The translations under genes and the position numbers were made by a program. This document shows positions 48,301 through 60,500 of a stretch of 64,000 nucleotides of DNA, in pieces. The notes below the pieces were generated by a model that saw only the letters and a program-made list of their open reading frames with translations, was not told the DNA's origin and did not search any database. Origin of the DNA: Balanoglossus misakiensis (lineage: Eukaryota > Hemichordata); contig CM082594.2 in the NCBI GenBank assembly GCA_040954595.2, positions 5,952,001-6,016,000 on the forward strand, given 5' to 3'. Within the stretch, counting starts at the first letter, position 1, and each line of letters opens with the position of its first letter.

Positions 48301-51218
48301 GTGATGGATTGAAATTATGTTGGTAGTTACTCAATAGTATTGTGCTAGTTCAAAAAAATGACAGCAAATCTTCATGTTGTCCCCCCATGGAGACGAACAA
48401 TTCGACCCAACTAATTTTATTCTTATCTCGTCGTTTTTGAAGAAATTGTCAGCAGAATCGCCGAAGGACGAGATCCGCCGTTCAGACCACGACTAGAGGT
48501 CGACTCTTGCCCGGGAGAAGTGCGGAGCCTGGTGACGCGTTGCTGGGCAGAGAATCGCCACGATCGACCGAGCGTGGACGCCTTAAGATCAGCCGTCCAA
48601 AAGTTGAACAGGTAGTGAATTTCGTTCTTTAAAACATGTTCCCGTGCAGAACAGAAAAGCATATCGCGTGTTATAGCGTAATGTGTCCTATCATAGGGCC
48701 GTTCACAAAATGCAGCCATGTATGGACACCGCCCATATTAGACAAATGTTCAAGTGTTAGTCAGGTATCAAACTTTCAATGGCTGTTTCATCCTTGCAGA
48801 AACAACCCCCATGGTGACAACATTATGGACAACCTTTTGACCAGAATGGAGCAGTACGCGAACAACTTGGAAAGTCTGGTCGAACAGAGGACGGAGGCGC
48901 TGCTTGAGGAAAAGAGGAAATCTGAACAATTGTTGCACAGTATTTTACCTCAGTAAGTTCTATCGATCGACAGTGATGGGAATACATGTACGTACGTGAC
49001 ATGCGCCATCTAGCGTGGCCATTGATATTTCTGTCATTTTGATGTCAAGACACACGTAGATCGCAGAACGTCTCAGTCGGTGAAGTTGAGAGCCCACGGA
49101 TGTTCAGTTTATTTGCATGAACACAATTATTTCCGACCAAAATCCTTGTCAGCTTGAAGAGCGAAACTAAATTCCATGTGTTTTGACCCCTCCCGTAGTT
49201 CGGTAGCTAAACAGCTGATACGCGGCGAAAACGTGGAACCGGAGAGTTTTGACACGGTGACAATCTACTTCAGTGATATCGTCGGTTTTACCGCTTTGAG
49301 TGCCGGGAGCTCGCCCTTACAGGTATGCTAATGCACATACGTTAGTGCAAACCTTTGCTTATCTCACCTGAGTGATTCAAATCTTATTTTTTAGTTCGAC
49401 ATCAACGATGTAGAGCTAGAAAAGTACAGTTTGACTGAAACTAACTTAAGTCTACAACCTGTATTAATATTACTGCCATTCTTAAAAGGCTGCCACAAAA
49501 AATCTCCACAATTTTTTATCGGAAATAAGTGTACAAGCTAATACAAACTCCCACGGATTCAATTATCCTAAACGTCGCTCGCTCATAAATAACTTAAACC
49601 TCTCCAATCAGTGCTCTTTCATCTTATAGTTATTGCGAAGGTAAAGGTCATTACAGTTGAATTCATCAGCAATAAATCCAACGTATTAATGCTTCATAAA
49701 TCATAAACGCTTCAGTGACCGATTTTCCGCGTGCGATAATCCGCGGCGTGTTAAATTTATAGTGGGCTTAAACCTTAGGTATTTGCGTCTTGTGTTTTTA
49801 CAGGTTGTAGATCTGCTGAACGACCTCTACACCTGTTTCGATGCGCTGATTAATAACTTCGACGTGTACAAGGTGAGTACTGGTATAGTTTACCAAGGCA
49901 TGTCGATGTTGTACTCACAATGTTTCTACCCTTTCTGTATATCTCTCTGGGGATCTATTTGCTCTTCCCCGAACACGCATAAGCTTTCCTTATACCCGAA
50001 GTTGTCAACAATCAAAGTGATATAAAAAAATCTTATCCTTGACTATCACTGTCACTGATATCATCATTTTACTTTTTTCAGGTTGAAACTATCGGCGATG
50101 CCTACATGGTGGTGTCGGGTCTGCCGATCAGGAACGGCAACACGCACGCGCGTGAGATTGCCCGGATGTCGCTAGCCTTGCTGAAAGCCGTGTCGACCTT
50201 TACTGTTCGACACAAGCCCGAGCACAAGTTGAAATTAAGAATAGGGATCCATTCTGGTAAGACTGTTGTAATAAATGTTTAAAACGACCCAAGAGCGATC
50301 CAAATTCTAGGATTTTTGACAGTCGATGCGATTTTACGTAAGCAATCAACGTCTCAGTAATATGCAAATTAAGGAAACGTGTTTGTAGGCTAATCATTTC
50401 GAGAAGAGACCTCTAAAATGTGTTGTTTGCGATTGTCAATTGTTCTTTCTGCACTCACCTCAAGTAACTGTCATCCAGCTGCAGGATCACAACATGCTAT
50501 ACTCCAGAAGCAGTTCACAAACTCATCTGACAGGCTCCTGGACGATGTATTTTACCGCCATCCACATGCGTGTAGTGCTATCCTCAGTGTAATAATGAGC
50601 GAGTGTTCTGCATTGACAGCCACGGATTCTTCTCCTTTTCAGGGTCCTGCGTAGCGGGCGTGGTTGGTCTGAAAATGCCGCGCTACTGCCTGTTCGGTGA
50701 CACAGTCAATACGTCATCGAGAATGGAATCAAACGGCGAACGTAAGTTTCCTGCGTTCGACTAAATTGTCTTGATGTATCAGGTACTGCAATAGTTCAAT
50801 ATAATGGCGTTTTTGCCCAAGAGCGAGCAGAACAACTCGATGCGTGCCAATGCACATATGTAAATTCATCGGAGCAAACACATTTTCTGAATTTCTCTGA
50901 AACGTTTATTTTTTCAGCTCTCAAAATCCACTTAAGTTCGTCAACATACTCCATTTTGGAGACATTTAAGACCTTCCGGATGGAACGCCGGGGCGAAATG
51001 GAAATGAAGGTAAAGTTGAGAACCGTTGCTAACAGATACGCGTACCAATTATCCGTTGTCGTCACATTGTCGAAGGGTGACTCACTAACACAATATTTCA
51101 CGCTCACACACAGGGAAAGGGTATTCAGACAACATACTGGTTACTTGGCGAAGATCCTGCGTCGGAACCAGACAGCACGCAAGGCGCTTTACATCAAAAG
51201 TCAACGAACTCGCTCTGA
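32669..51218 (+). CDS. Receptor guanylate cyclase (natriuretic peptide receptor type), 21 coding exons
   Basis: A single-pass plasma-membrane receptor that makes cGMP from GTP. Exons: 32669-33365, 35813-36108, 37205-37340, 37663-37757, 40433-40565, 41005-41089, 42779-42911, 43412-43486, 43976-44053, 44579-44683, 46811-46882, 47617-47779, 47926-48075, 48443-48611, 48800-48952, 49199-49322, 49804-49872, 50082-50256, 50643-50741, 50918-51009, 51114-51218. They were assigned by reading frame, AG/GT sites and family motifs. All phases join, giving 3,204 nt and 1,067 residues, close to the usual length of about 1,050-1,100. Domains: signal peptide 1-25, ANF-receptor ligand domain about 26-440, membrane helix 459-479, kinase homology about 526-795, dimerisation helix about 800-845, cyclase 847-1040. 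The start ATG has A at -3 and an in-frame stop upstream. The weakest junctions are the exon 12 donor (GTTAGT) and the exon 14 acceptor. Orthology to a named receptor is not claimed. Confidence 0.93.
35813..40565 (+). other. Exons 2-5: second half of the ligand-binding domain and juxtamembrane cysteines
   Basis: Exon 2 (35,813-36,108) opens with [16 protein letters not shown], matching the second lobe of natriuretic receptors. Exon 3 (37,205-37,340) carries [18 protein letters not shown] and MWNRTFTG. Exon 4 (37,663-37,757) has [17 protein letters not shown]. Exon 5 (40,433-40,565) has the HWPGG motif and CGFFNEFC, the two juxtamembrane cysteines (Cys442, Cys449) that mark this receptor family. 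Exon phases are 1, 0, 1, 0, 1. The 2.7-kb intron before exon 5 ends in a long pyrimidine microsatellite. Other intronic open frames, such as that at 38,822-39,142, lack motifs. Confidence 0.92.
40352..40426 (+). repeat. TCTCTG pyrimidine microsatellite abutting the exon 5 acceptor
   Basis: An imperfect run of CTGTCT/CTCTCTG units and C runs ends about seven bases before the exon 5 start. It therefore serves as the polypyrimidine tract of that splice acceptor. Length changes could affect splicing. Confidence 0.85.
41005..43486 (+). other. Exons 6-8: transmembrane helix, juxtamembrane stretch and start of kinase homology
   Basis: Exon 6 (41,005-41,089) encodes the only membrane helix (about residues 459-479, [21 protein letters not shown]). 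Exon 7 (42,779-42,911) gives the basic juxtamembrane segment, with [17 protein letters not shown] as in other receptor cyclases. Exon 8 (43,412-43,486) is a 25-residue piece with [12 protein letters not shown], the strand that replaces the glycine-rich loop in these pseudokinases. It has no GxGxxG. An open frame directly upstream of exon 7 reads through the acceptor and is not coding. Confidence 0.88.
43321..43338. repeat. GGGA microsatellite in intron 7
   Basis: Four tandem GGGA units. An ACGT tetranucleotide run (43,587-43,606) lies in the next intron. Both are simple repeats. Confidence 0.9.
43976..48611 (+). other. Exons 9-14: kinase homology domain
   Basis: Exon 9 has [11 protein letters not shown] with the beta-3 lysine (Lys557). 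Exon 10 has [20 protein letters not shown]. Exon 11 has [18 protein letters not shown]. Exon 12 has [16 protein letters not shown] (residues 647-662), with HGN in place of the kinase HRD, then TDFGL. Exon 13 has LWKAPEIL and [13 protein letters not shown]. Exon 14 has the closing RCWAEN and RPSVDAL. This ATP-sensing pseudokinase normally restrains the cyclase and relays ligand binding. The missing catalytic aspartate argues against kinase activity, while the DFG and the lysine for nucleotide binding remain. Introns of 0.2-2.1 kb hold no other recognised gene. Confidence 0.92.
47037..47046. promoter_or_regulatory. TCTCGCGAGA palindrome in intron 11
   Basis: A perfect match to the TCTCGCGAGA palindrome known as a core promoter element in animals. 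Here it is intronic, so it may mark an internal start or be chance. A related 14-bp palindrome, CGCGAGATCTCGCG, is at 51,771-51,784, downstream of the gene. Confidence 0.3.
48800..51218 (+). other. Exons 15-21: dimerisation helix and guanylate cyclase catalytic domain
   Basis: Exon 15 encodes the coiled-coil linker ([20 protein letters not shown]). Exon 16 has FSDIVGFT with metal-binding Asp873. Exon 17 has [14 protein letters not shown]. Exon 18 has [15 protein letters not shown], with Glu913 for guanine recognition and metal-binding Asp917. Exon 19 has [19 protein letters not shown], with guanine-contacting Cys985 and catalytic Asn992 and Arg996. Exons 20 and 21 end in TYWLLGED and a short tail, with stop TGA at 51,216-51,218. 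All residues expected for homodimeric guanylate cyclase activity are present. One notable substitution is NTSSR for the common NTASR. Confidence 0.94.
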
Positions 51219-54200
51219 AATTAAAGGACACGCATACCAAAATTAATGAATTATCTTGTAAATATTCAAAATGTGTATATATATGAATTTTACTGACCAG
51301 AGAGTACACTTAAGACAACTCACGAAATTACTTAATGTTTTTGGCGACATGGGATTTTTCCGTATATTCAGACAAATATTATTACATTTCATGTTATATG
51401 TAAGTGTGGAACTATTATTGTCTTTTAGAAACGGGAGAGTTGTATATATATATATATATTATGTATAGTATATCTATGTTTTTACTCGTGCAGAGAGACG
51501 AACGTGGTGTTGAGCCACTGTAAACTGATTTGTAATTCGGGAAAAATCTTGATAATGTCCTTAGGTCTAATTTATAGGCAGACCTAAATCTCTTGTATAA
51601 ATTTATTGGATTAAAGTAAGTTATTTCATACTACACGTATAATCTCAACATGTTCAATCGGTGATTATACCACTTTTACCATATAAAGATCACAATCTAC
51701 CATCGCATGGTGGAAATCCGTTTGTCGATGATTTGCCCTAATAGACCATTTTCGGAACTCCACGAGACCCCGCGAGATCTCGCGTGGCTAGACATTTTAT
51801 ATGGAAGGCACCACGGCGTTGCTCTCTGAGGGTGGGTTAATCACACAGTAAGAGACAATATGTTACACAAAATTACAGGGTTTACCTTTATTATTAAATT
51901 TCTGTATTTACACACTGCGAAATGTGTTAAATTATTCAAAACAAATCATAAAATGTGAAATTTGACATTCTCAAATCATCACACTGATTTGAAACATAAA
52001 ATCGTAAGAATGAACTAAATCAATTTGAAATATGCCAATTTGATGAGAATTTGAAATAACACCACTTGGTTACGTGGCTCACCAGTACAGACATCAAATT
52101 CATACACCAAGAGTTCTGGGTCACCCTGACCTACAGCTTGTATATTTTCACAATGATGGTTAGGTTCGGCCACAAAGTCAGTCCACTGATAATTCAAGTT
52201 CGAGAAAGAGCGTATCTGCTCTGTCCCGTTTCCACCTCTCCAAGTTGTTTGCTTCATAAGGTAAGGGATTCATGGCCGAACCTCACCAACAGATCCTTAC
52301 ACTCAGAATACGATTCTACCACTGTACATGTACATACAATGTATACAGCAAAACGTTCAACTTTCCCTAAATAACGATTTTCATCGAATATATACAGATT
52401 TGTTGATAGATTTGTGCATTGTAGTTCCCTTCACGGATGCATATATCACAAACGGCAGGAAATTCTCATTAAAAATCACCTTTCGAGATTTCGCAAATGA
52501 TTTACGTACATCGGACAGGTATCGCCCGACGCTGCAAGTCATCTTATGAAGAAGCCACCGCAATCAATGGCGGCGATTTTCTGAAACTCATGAAGATAAC
52601 TGTTAATGTGGATACAATGCTAAGATTAATGCTGCTACTAAAGTATTTATTTCAGGTTTGAAATGCTGATAAGGTGGGTCGCGTCAGTCGCACCCACTGG
52701 CGACCGCCGTTTCTACAAGAAAATTTGTGCAAAAATTTTACATGCAATATTATAACACCCACAAAACGGTCACGGTCACCGTAGGTGGCGTGGTCGTGAC
52801 GAGTCCCAACATTTTCACTGACACCCTTAAACTACCACAGCGTTGCAAGATATTTTCAACAAAGGAAAACTAAAAACGGCAAAGCCATTTTTCAGGTGGT
52901 TCTGACTTCAACAAGTGAAGGGTTAGTGGATTAATTAATACCAACAGGTTTCTATGATAACGCCGTTGTTAGTAAAGTATACAAGCTAACATTGAATAGT
53001 CCTTTATAAATAGCGGTTAAAAGAGACGGGGTTGATCCTGGTGATCTTGTTTTCTCATTCTGATTGTGAATTCTTGGCAATTTCATAAACTTCTGCCATC
53101 GAATTGTCAGGCCAACGCCTGTCGGATTACTCTTTTGCAAATAACGGTCTGCCTGGCTTGCAAATTCCTAAACAAATATCACGTTTTTTTTTATAAATCA
53201 CTGATTTCTTTACCTTCAAATTAAAAAAAAAGAAACAATCTTTGTCGAGTCTCTGCGAGACCTTTTAAAATGGCAGGAGTACGATAATGAAAATATATGT
53301 AATAATTTAAAATAAATTCATAGGAAAGCGCCGCTGATGGCAAGACAAATGCTCTTGAGCACGGCCCAGGGAAGTCTTGCATCGGCAGAAGTTCCCCAGG
53401 ACCTGCATATCCGAATTAAAAATAAAAATAAACTGTTTAAAAATAATAATTAGATTCAGCCAACGCTCTTGCGATCAGAAAGAGTTTCTTAGTAAACTGG
53501 GTATTGTAAAACTCAAGTTAAGCTATATCGTTTACTCTGTACGTAAAGTCGACACGACTTAAACGCTTAAAAATATGAAAGTCAGAGATATACATGTATA
53601 CCTATTCTTGTACGAAACACACTTTTCAAATTGGTGCAATCCATATACGCACCACACACCAGTTCGGTTATGTCTTTAGTTATTATTCTACTAAATTTGC
53701 AAATTTCTACACGATAAATATTTGGTGCCCCCTAAAAACTCACACAACTCCTGGATACGCATGAACTGAAAAAGTTGATGTTATTCTAATCGGACTATCC
53801 TTAGCAACGATGAAACTAGATTTCTATGGAATGCTTGTAACAGTTGCCTAATACCAGCTGAGCCAACACGCTGCGACCCTGGCTTGTCAAGGTCGCCTTG
53901 AACTTGAAAAACGATGTGAACCCCTTTGAGACCGCCCGCCATTTAGTGCCGAAGGCAGTCTGTTTTTTTATACCCCTTTAAAATATTTTACACAAAGTCA
54001 CCCACAATAACTATATAAGCTCTACCTAATAATATTGTATTACAGATTACAGCTCTGCCGCGATTCTAATAAGTAATTTATTACAAAGTTACTTGTATAT
54101 ACAAATTGGTATTTTGTTCGAATATTCCTATAGCTTAATTAAAGGCCCACATGAACTCCGAAAAGCATGATTCTGTCTAAGGTTTTTCTTTTTCGGAGTC

Positions 54201-54660
54201 TGTTTTAACAAGGGGATAACGATGTCCACTTTTTGTACTGAAACACAATAAACATGCAGTTGTTCAAGACGTATAAAACAGTCGTTTGAGGTTAACGTCT
54301 GACTAATCTGGTACAGCTACATACTTTTGGATGTGTGCCTATGCCTATGTCGCCACCCCTTTCGAGAAACGTGCGTTATTTACAGCTCTAAATCGATAAA
54401 ACACCCCATTTGTAAATATGTAAAAAGTCGCGTGATTACATCATGACCGCCAACGCAACGACTACTGGTTTTGACGTGTTTCCGCTTCCGGCCAACCACC
54501 CTGAGAAATCATCTGACGTGCGATTTTCTTTGAAACGCATGAATCCCTTGGTCCCAACGCAAGACTATCTGCAATAATTTGCTTCAGATCGCTCCTTTGT
54601 GAATTTCTGCGATGCGAGAGAGGCCCATTCTCCTCTGGTTTTGGTCTCCCGGCAAATACT
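51219..54660. other. Convergent intergenic region holding both 3' untranslated regions
   Basis: About 3.4 kb between the stop codons of the two receptor genes. Candidate poly(A) signals are ATTAAA at 51,610-51,615 or 51,893-51,898 for the plus gene, and AATAAA on the minus strand at 54,077-54,082 for the minus gene. A TA microsatellite lies at 51,442-51,459. An 80-codon minus-strand open frame at 52,015-52,257 has protein-like composition but no recognised family. No other gene can be supported. Confidence 0.6.
51442..51459. repeat. TA microsatellite downstream of the plus-strand gene
   Basis: About nine TA units, followed by further interrupted TA-rich sequence. It is probably in or near the 3' untranslated region. 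Confidence 0.9.
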
Positions 54661-57519
54661 CTAATAGTGGTCGATGAGGGGCCCGTTCGCACGCGGTATG
54701 TGGCCGTTGGTCTTCTTCTCGGGCACATCCTCGCCGAGCAGCCAGTACGTAATCTGTTTCCCCTTTCCCTGTTGGATAAAAATGCACAGATAAGGTGCCT
54801 ACCTTTGTGTTTACGATGAAAGTCGCGTCTGAGTTTCTCACTACATACATGTAGACCAACATGGCTCAGCGGCACGTTCGACAACACTATGAATACCAAA
54901 TCACACCGTCTGCGCAGCCACGCTAGAATAGCACCGCGCATCAACGAACAAACAAACAACGGTGGTACAAACAAACGGACAAACAATGGCGGCTTGATTT
55001 AATAGTATGCATGAACGGCGTGTGAACTGAATAATCCGTGTTACCTTCATTTCAACCTCTCCTCGCAGTTCGAGTATAAACGTTTCAAATTTTTTCAGGA
55101 TGTCATGGGTCTGCGAACTCATGTGGATCTTCAGTGCTGTGGGCATCAAAATAACAGAGAATGATTAATCAAGTACACATCGTCACCGGTAGATGGGTTG
55201 GATGACATACGCTCACAAGTGCAACCACGAAATTTTTTTTTCAACCGTTGTTACTTTCAGCGATATACATCTTTGACCCAAACATCTTGCCTGACGATTC
55301 AAAATTACTAGAAGTGTCTTACAAGAGTTTTCCCGTCCACAAACAACATTATAGTGACACGTACGGTGACCATCATCTGACAAAACTTAGTTCCTTTATT
55401 ACACGATTAAATGAACTATTTAGCGACTTACGTAGTCCGTTCGATTCCATTCTTGATGCGGTATTTACAGTGTCGCCGAAGAGACAGTAGCGAGGCATTT
55501 TGAGTCCGACAACACCGGCACAGACCATACCTGTTAATAAAGATAGATTGGGATTTTTAACTTTTAGATCTTAGGAAGAGCTCGGTGTATGCATGCGAAC
55601 ACCCCTGATGTTTCTTGCGTTTAACTTCGGGCAATATTCTTCAAAACGTCACCCCATGAGTATATACTGGGTTAGGGATTGCTTTCTATTAGCACAAGGA
55701 ATTCTGGCGTACTTAAAGAAGCGCGGGAACTGTAAGTGTGAAAAATCACAACGGTATACCCGGATATTGTGTTTCCCCCCCCCCCTTTAAAAATGTTTAT
55801 TAGTGCTGACGTCACACGTGTCCATAGCATCAAAAGACAGACAAGTGAGTGAGCGCACCTGAATGAATTCCGATTCTCAGTTTCAGCTGCTCGGACGGCA
55901 AGTGCTTGATCCTAAATCCGTTGATGACGGCGTTCAGCAGCGCCAGCGCCATCCTGGCGATCTCCCGGGCGTGGAAGTCCCCGTTGCGGATCGGCAGTCC
56001 CGACACCACCATGTACGCGTCGCCGATGGTTTCCACCTGTCAGGAGGCGAGGCACAAACATCAAAACTTAAGTAACGCCGTGCGGGGCTCGATCCGTCAT
56101 CAACAACGACAGCGTTCACAGAAAACACGACCCGCGGGAGGCAGAGATTGTATCCCACTTGATCCCACAGTATCCGATTCATGAGACTCTAGAGGGCTCC
56201 CTGCGTGATTTATTTGCCACGGACGAATCGTTTTAAGTAAACTTTCGGCGACCTCGAACAATTTTTCTTCTGTGTATAAACTTATTACTTGATTCGCGTC
56301 CACGTGGAAACGTCAACTCTGACAACGAAAGAACAATCGCCAGTAAGAGTATTCCTGACACTGATCTCCACAACAAGCCGTTATACTGGCGTACCACAGA
56401 ATGCGTGGTAGGCATCGATGTCAGACTGGACCTACCTTGTATACATTGAAAATGTCGATGATTCCATCAAAGCACGTGTACAGATCATTCAGCATGCTAA
56501 CAACCTGGGTGGATAGGAAATGATATCATAAATGTTACATACAGGCCATGAATGGTTAATTTTACGAATCAGTGCACTAGCTCTTAACAGACTTCAAGAT
56601 TTTAGAACTGTGGTCAACTGCCACTGGTGGCGCTGGTCACAGATCTCCGTTTTTTTTGGCTTTTTTGGACGCAGCATACACAACGGACGGGGCAATTTCA
56701 GAGCAAATTTAAGGGACTTGTGCCCCGCAGAACTTTAAGCGAAGTGCCGTAGCCTACCTCCATGGGTGTGCTGGCCGCGGACAGCTTCGTGAAGCCCACG
56801 ATATCACTGAAGAAGATAGTTACACTGTCGAAGGACTCGGCGGCCACGGTCTCGCCTCGCTTCAACTTCTCCGCCACCGATCTGCAGAATAATTATCATA
56901 TGCATTCGGCGGTTACATCAAAGAGACCAGGACTGTGTAGCAACACAGGAAAAACATGACGCAAGCAGCCATAATCACTTCTAATAAATAACGAATGTCA
57001 AAAATGTCTACTTCATCATGCATTATCAATATGATGCCGTGATGTCCATTTTAGATAAGGGTTATTATTAATGCTCTTACTTTCAGCTTTGATATGCGCA
57101 ATGCATTTGTCGGTGCCCATGAAATATGATAGGAAGCGAAAGCAGTCCACTACTTGAATGCGTCGTACGCAAAATTTGAAGAACATTTGGACTGGACGTA
57201 ATGTTTATACACACAGAATTACGCACATGCGCATAAGACGATCGTCGGCCTTTAAGAGTGGTGTTACAGCAGGACTAAGACTTTTTGGAACGAAAGCAGC
57301 TTAATTAAAAATTACATCATGCACGAAGTCGTCGACCGTGTTGTCGTTAGGGCGGGAACCTACTTTGGCAAGACTTGGTACAGCAGCTCTTCGGCTCTTC
57401 GCTTCTCTTCGTAGAAGGCCTCCGTCCTTTCCTCCACCAGAGTCTCGAGGTTATTTGCATATTGTTCCATCCGTTGCAATAGATTGTCCAGGATATTTCC
57501 AGTGTTGCTGTCGTTGGTT
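54661..57519 (-). other. Paralog dimerisation helix and cyclase catalytic exons
   Basis: Seven exons of 156, 124, 69, 178, 99, 92 and 108 nt (plus gene: 153, 124, 69, 175, 99, 92, 105). They cover the coiled-coil linker and the whole cyclase homology domain. GDTVNTASR carries the standard Asn/Arg pair, and Glu and Asp lie in VETIGDAY. The C-terminal tail after TYWLLGED is short and unlike that of the other gene, ending IDHY. Confidence 0.93.
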
Positions 57520-60500
57520 CTGAGGGAGAAAACAAAACAGCACGTCAGTCATCATTCGCTCGCTGGTGACGTCAATGGATGTGAAATATCGTGATTGATC
57601 CGAGGGTGATTGGCTTAATGGATGAGAAGATTACTGACGTCTTGAGTACAGCATGATAGCATCGTTCGCCGGAGATAGAGATCTTTGCTGTAAAAATCGG
57701 AGACAGTGTGCCCCAGAAATGAAAACCTGATAGGCCAAGGAGATAGTGGTCAGTGGCGAGATGATCGTTCCGTTACCAAACTAACACACAATCTTGCATA
57801 GTAAATTTGCTTAAAATATGAATTGGTGACCAAACTTTAAATAGAAGCCAGGAGCAGAAAATGATTAGATGAGAATAAAACTAAAATATCAACACAAGAA
57901 GAGTCAGAAGAATAGAATGAAGTTTTTTTTCTTCTTCACGTGACCACTTACTTATTTAATCTTCTCAACTGTGATTTGAGATTACTGTAGTCGGGCCTAT
58001 CGTTTGGATCTTCCGACCAGCAGCGCTCCATCAGAGGGTAAAGGTCATCGGGACAGGTGGCCCTATCCACACTTGGTCGGAAGTAAGGTTTGTGGCCGTC
58101 CCTCACTTTATTTACAATTTCTGAAAAATAGAAGGGAAATTGCGGGTCATCTGAAATAATTTTCCGTAGCACACCTGCTCGAAGTTACGTGCCAGTCAGG
58201 CGGGTGAGGGCGCTGGTCTTCCACACCGTATGTATTTGAAACCGGCGATATGGAATTAAAATACCACAACTATTTTTCGCATTTCTATAACCCTGGATTT
58301 AGAATGACACGCATGCGTCGAAAGCTGATTTTCTTTTTAAAATAACGTGATAAGATGGGGCATAGAAAATATGCGCAAAACAAGCCATTAAAACGTTACG
58401 TATTGACACACGACATTCAACACTCTGTTTTCTACATCCTAACTTATTTAATTGCAAGATGGGACAACGGCGTTGTCGGGGGAAATCTGACAGCCCTCAC
58501 AAAATAACCCTGATTCGCCATAAATGCATCGTTTCTGAGATTACACCAATTTAGATAGAGGAAGAAAATGTTAACATTGGGATAAAATCTCGTCTCGCGG
58601 AAAATTACTCGCAGGCATGGCAGCGCATGTCAATGCGGCATCAATTGAGCGTGCTCGCGGACGCGGATTGGGAAGATGTGCACGTACGCAGCGCGAAGGA
58701 GACAGGAATTACCAGCGTTTCAAGCGGCTGTTGAAACACTAATCATATCGTGAAAATACTAAGTTTCGCAGTGATTTGTGGCTCGATTTGCACCGGCATT
58801 GGACGATAATGACTCCCGGCATTACACCACCCGTAATCGCCCAAGACTTCGAGTGGACTTAGTTTGAACAAACGTCTACTCAGAAACGTCAATGTTATGT
58901 ACTATTCCGGGTATTGTTGCCCAATTAGGCCTTTAATGGCGAAATCCCCTCCGTCAATTGAGCTCCTCTCGGCGGCCGATTTCCATGAGAAGGACCGGCC
59001 TTTCAGCCTCGGGCGTCGGGTGAAATACGCTTCGATACGTACGGTGCTGAGTGAAATGTACTGATGGCAATGTTGGCGTATGAGTTACATGTATGTCGTT
59101 GCTTGGGGGAGAGGCAGAGACCCCGACTCACGCGAAAAGATTTAGTGTAAGTACTAGTAGCACGCATACAAAGCAGTACTAGTTCACAACGGTTTTACGC
59201 GTTAGTCCAATAGTCTATTCCACAGCCGTACTTGACAAACGAATGTGTATTTTACATTAATACGAGAGAAAGATACATGTAGGTAAATCGTCAGCAAATC
59301 TGACAACTCGACTGAACGTTATTGCCTTGTTGATATAATGTGAGTAAATCGCGATTTTCCTCCCAATGGCAATGTTTTCCAATGGCAATGCGTAGGCGGG
59401 GAGGCATTTGCCATGGTTATCCCAGGTGCCGAGGAATACCGACAAACAATCATCATGGATTCGACTTAGCGATGTGCATCAACTCGTGTGCAGCTGGCTA
59501 TATTCAGTGAATCTGGCATTACTAACAAAGTCTTCAAAACTGCCTTCAATAAGGGATGGCGATTCCATTTTAAATCCGCGAGATTTCAGACATCAAGTCA
59601 ATTTTGACGATGTTATCATAGAGTGGAGTGGGTAATAGAGCGCTCGCTAAAAGGCCTCGCTTGACAGGACCGTACGGAGAGATGTTTAGTTTTCGCTTAA
59701 ACCAATACGAAAAAGTAACGCATTAGTATTAAATCCATAAAATTCGAGAAAAAAAGGTTCAAACGTGACGTACATTTAAATGCAAAAGTCAGACGTGCGA
59801 AACAAACATTTGGGCTCCTTGTGTTGCAAATAGTATAGGCTGTTGCCAGTAAAGATTTATATATGCTAGGCTGTGGTACTAATTTGTGTTGGATGGGAAC
59901 CTTGTACATACTGTGTTACAGACACACAGACAGACACACACATCTTACCTTCTGGAGAGAGATCCATATGTGATACATAGAATGGGCCACATCGATGGAC
60001 GATCTCCTGTATAATCACACCAAAACTGTACACGTCAGCCTTTTGTGTGCCCCCTAGAGGGGGCGATTGCATACGAAGAAGTTCTGGCGCAGTCCACAGC
60101 AATCCTAATTGGAAAGACAAAAAAAACTTAACTCTTGTGACCAAAATTGGCCTTGCTATTATCGTCGCTTGTACCAGCCCTCTACGTGTCTGTATATTCA
60201 TTGTTGTGTTTCTATTTTTTTCTGAAAGTCGTCTTATCGAAATCTCCTCTTTTTTCAAATTTCGCGTTTCTGAAGAACACCGTAGAAGCCATGCACAGAC
60301 AGTCAACAGGTGTATACTGTTGCCTGATAAAAACACACTGGCACGCATGCGCACTGGAAAACAGACTAAAATCTCACTTTGGTAGTATTGATGTGTCCCG
60401 TACTCCATTGAATAATCCTCGTCCTCCAGCCGGAAGTGGCTCAAACCGAAATCCGTGATCTTGAGCACAAATCTGCTGTCGACTACGCAGTTGGAAGATT

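Noticed and set aside
54462-54986. 174-codon minus-strand open frame over the last exon of the second receptor
   Set aside because: It is out of frame with the cyclase C-terminus. The true frame gives [14 protein letters not shown] from the acceptor at 54,769.
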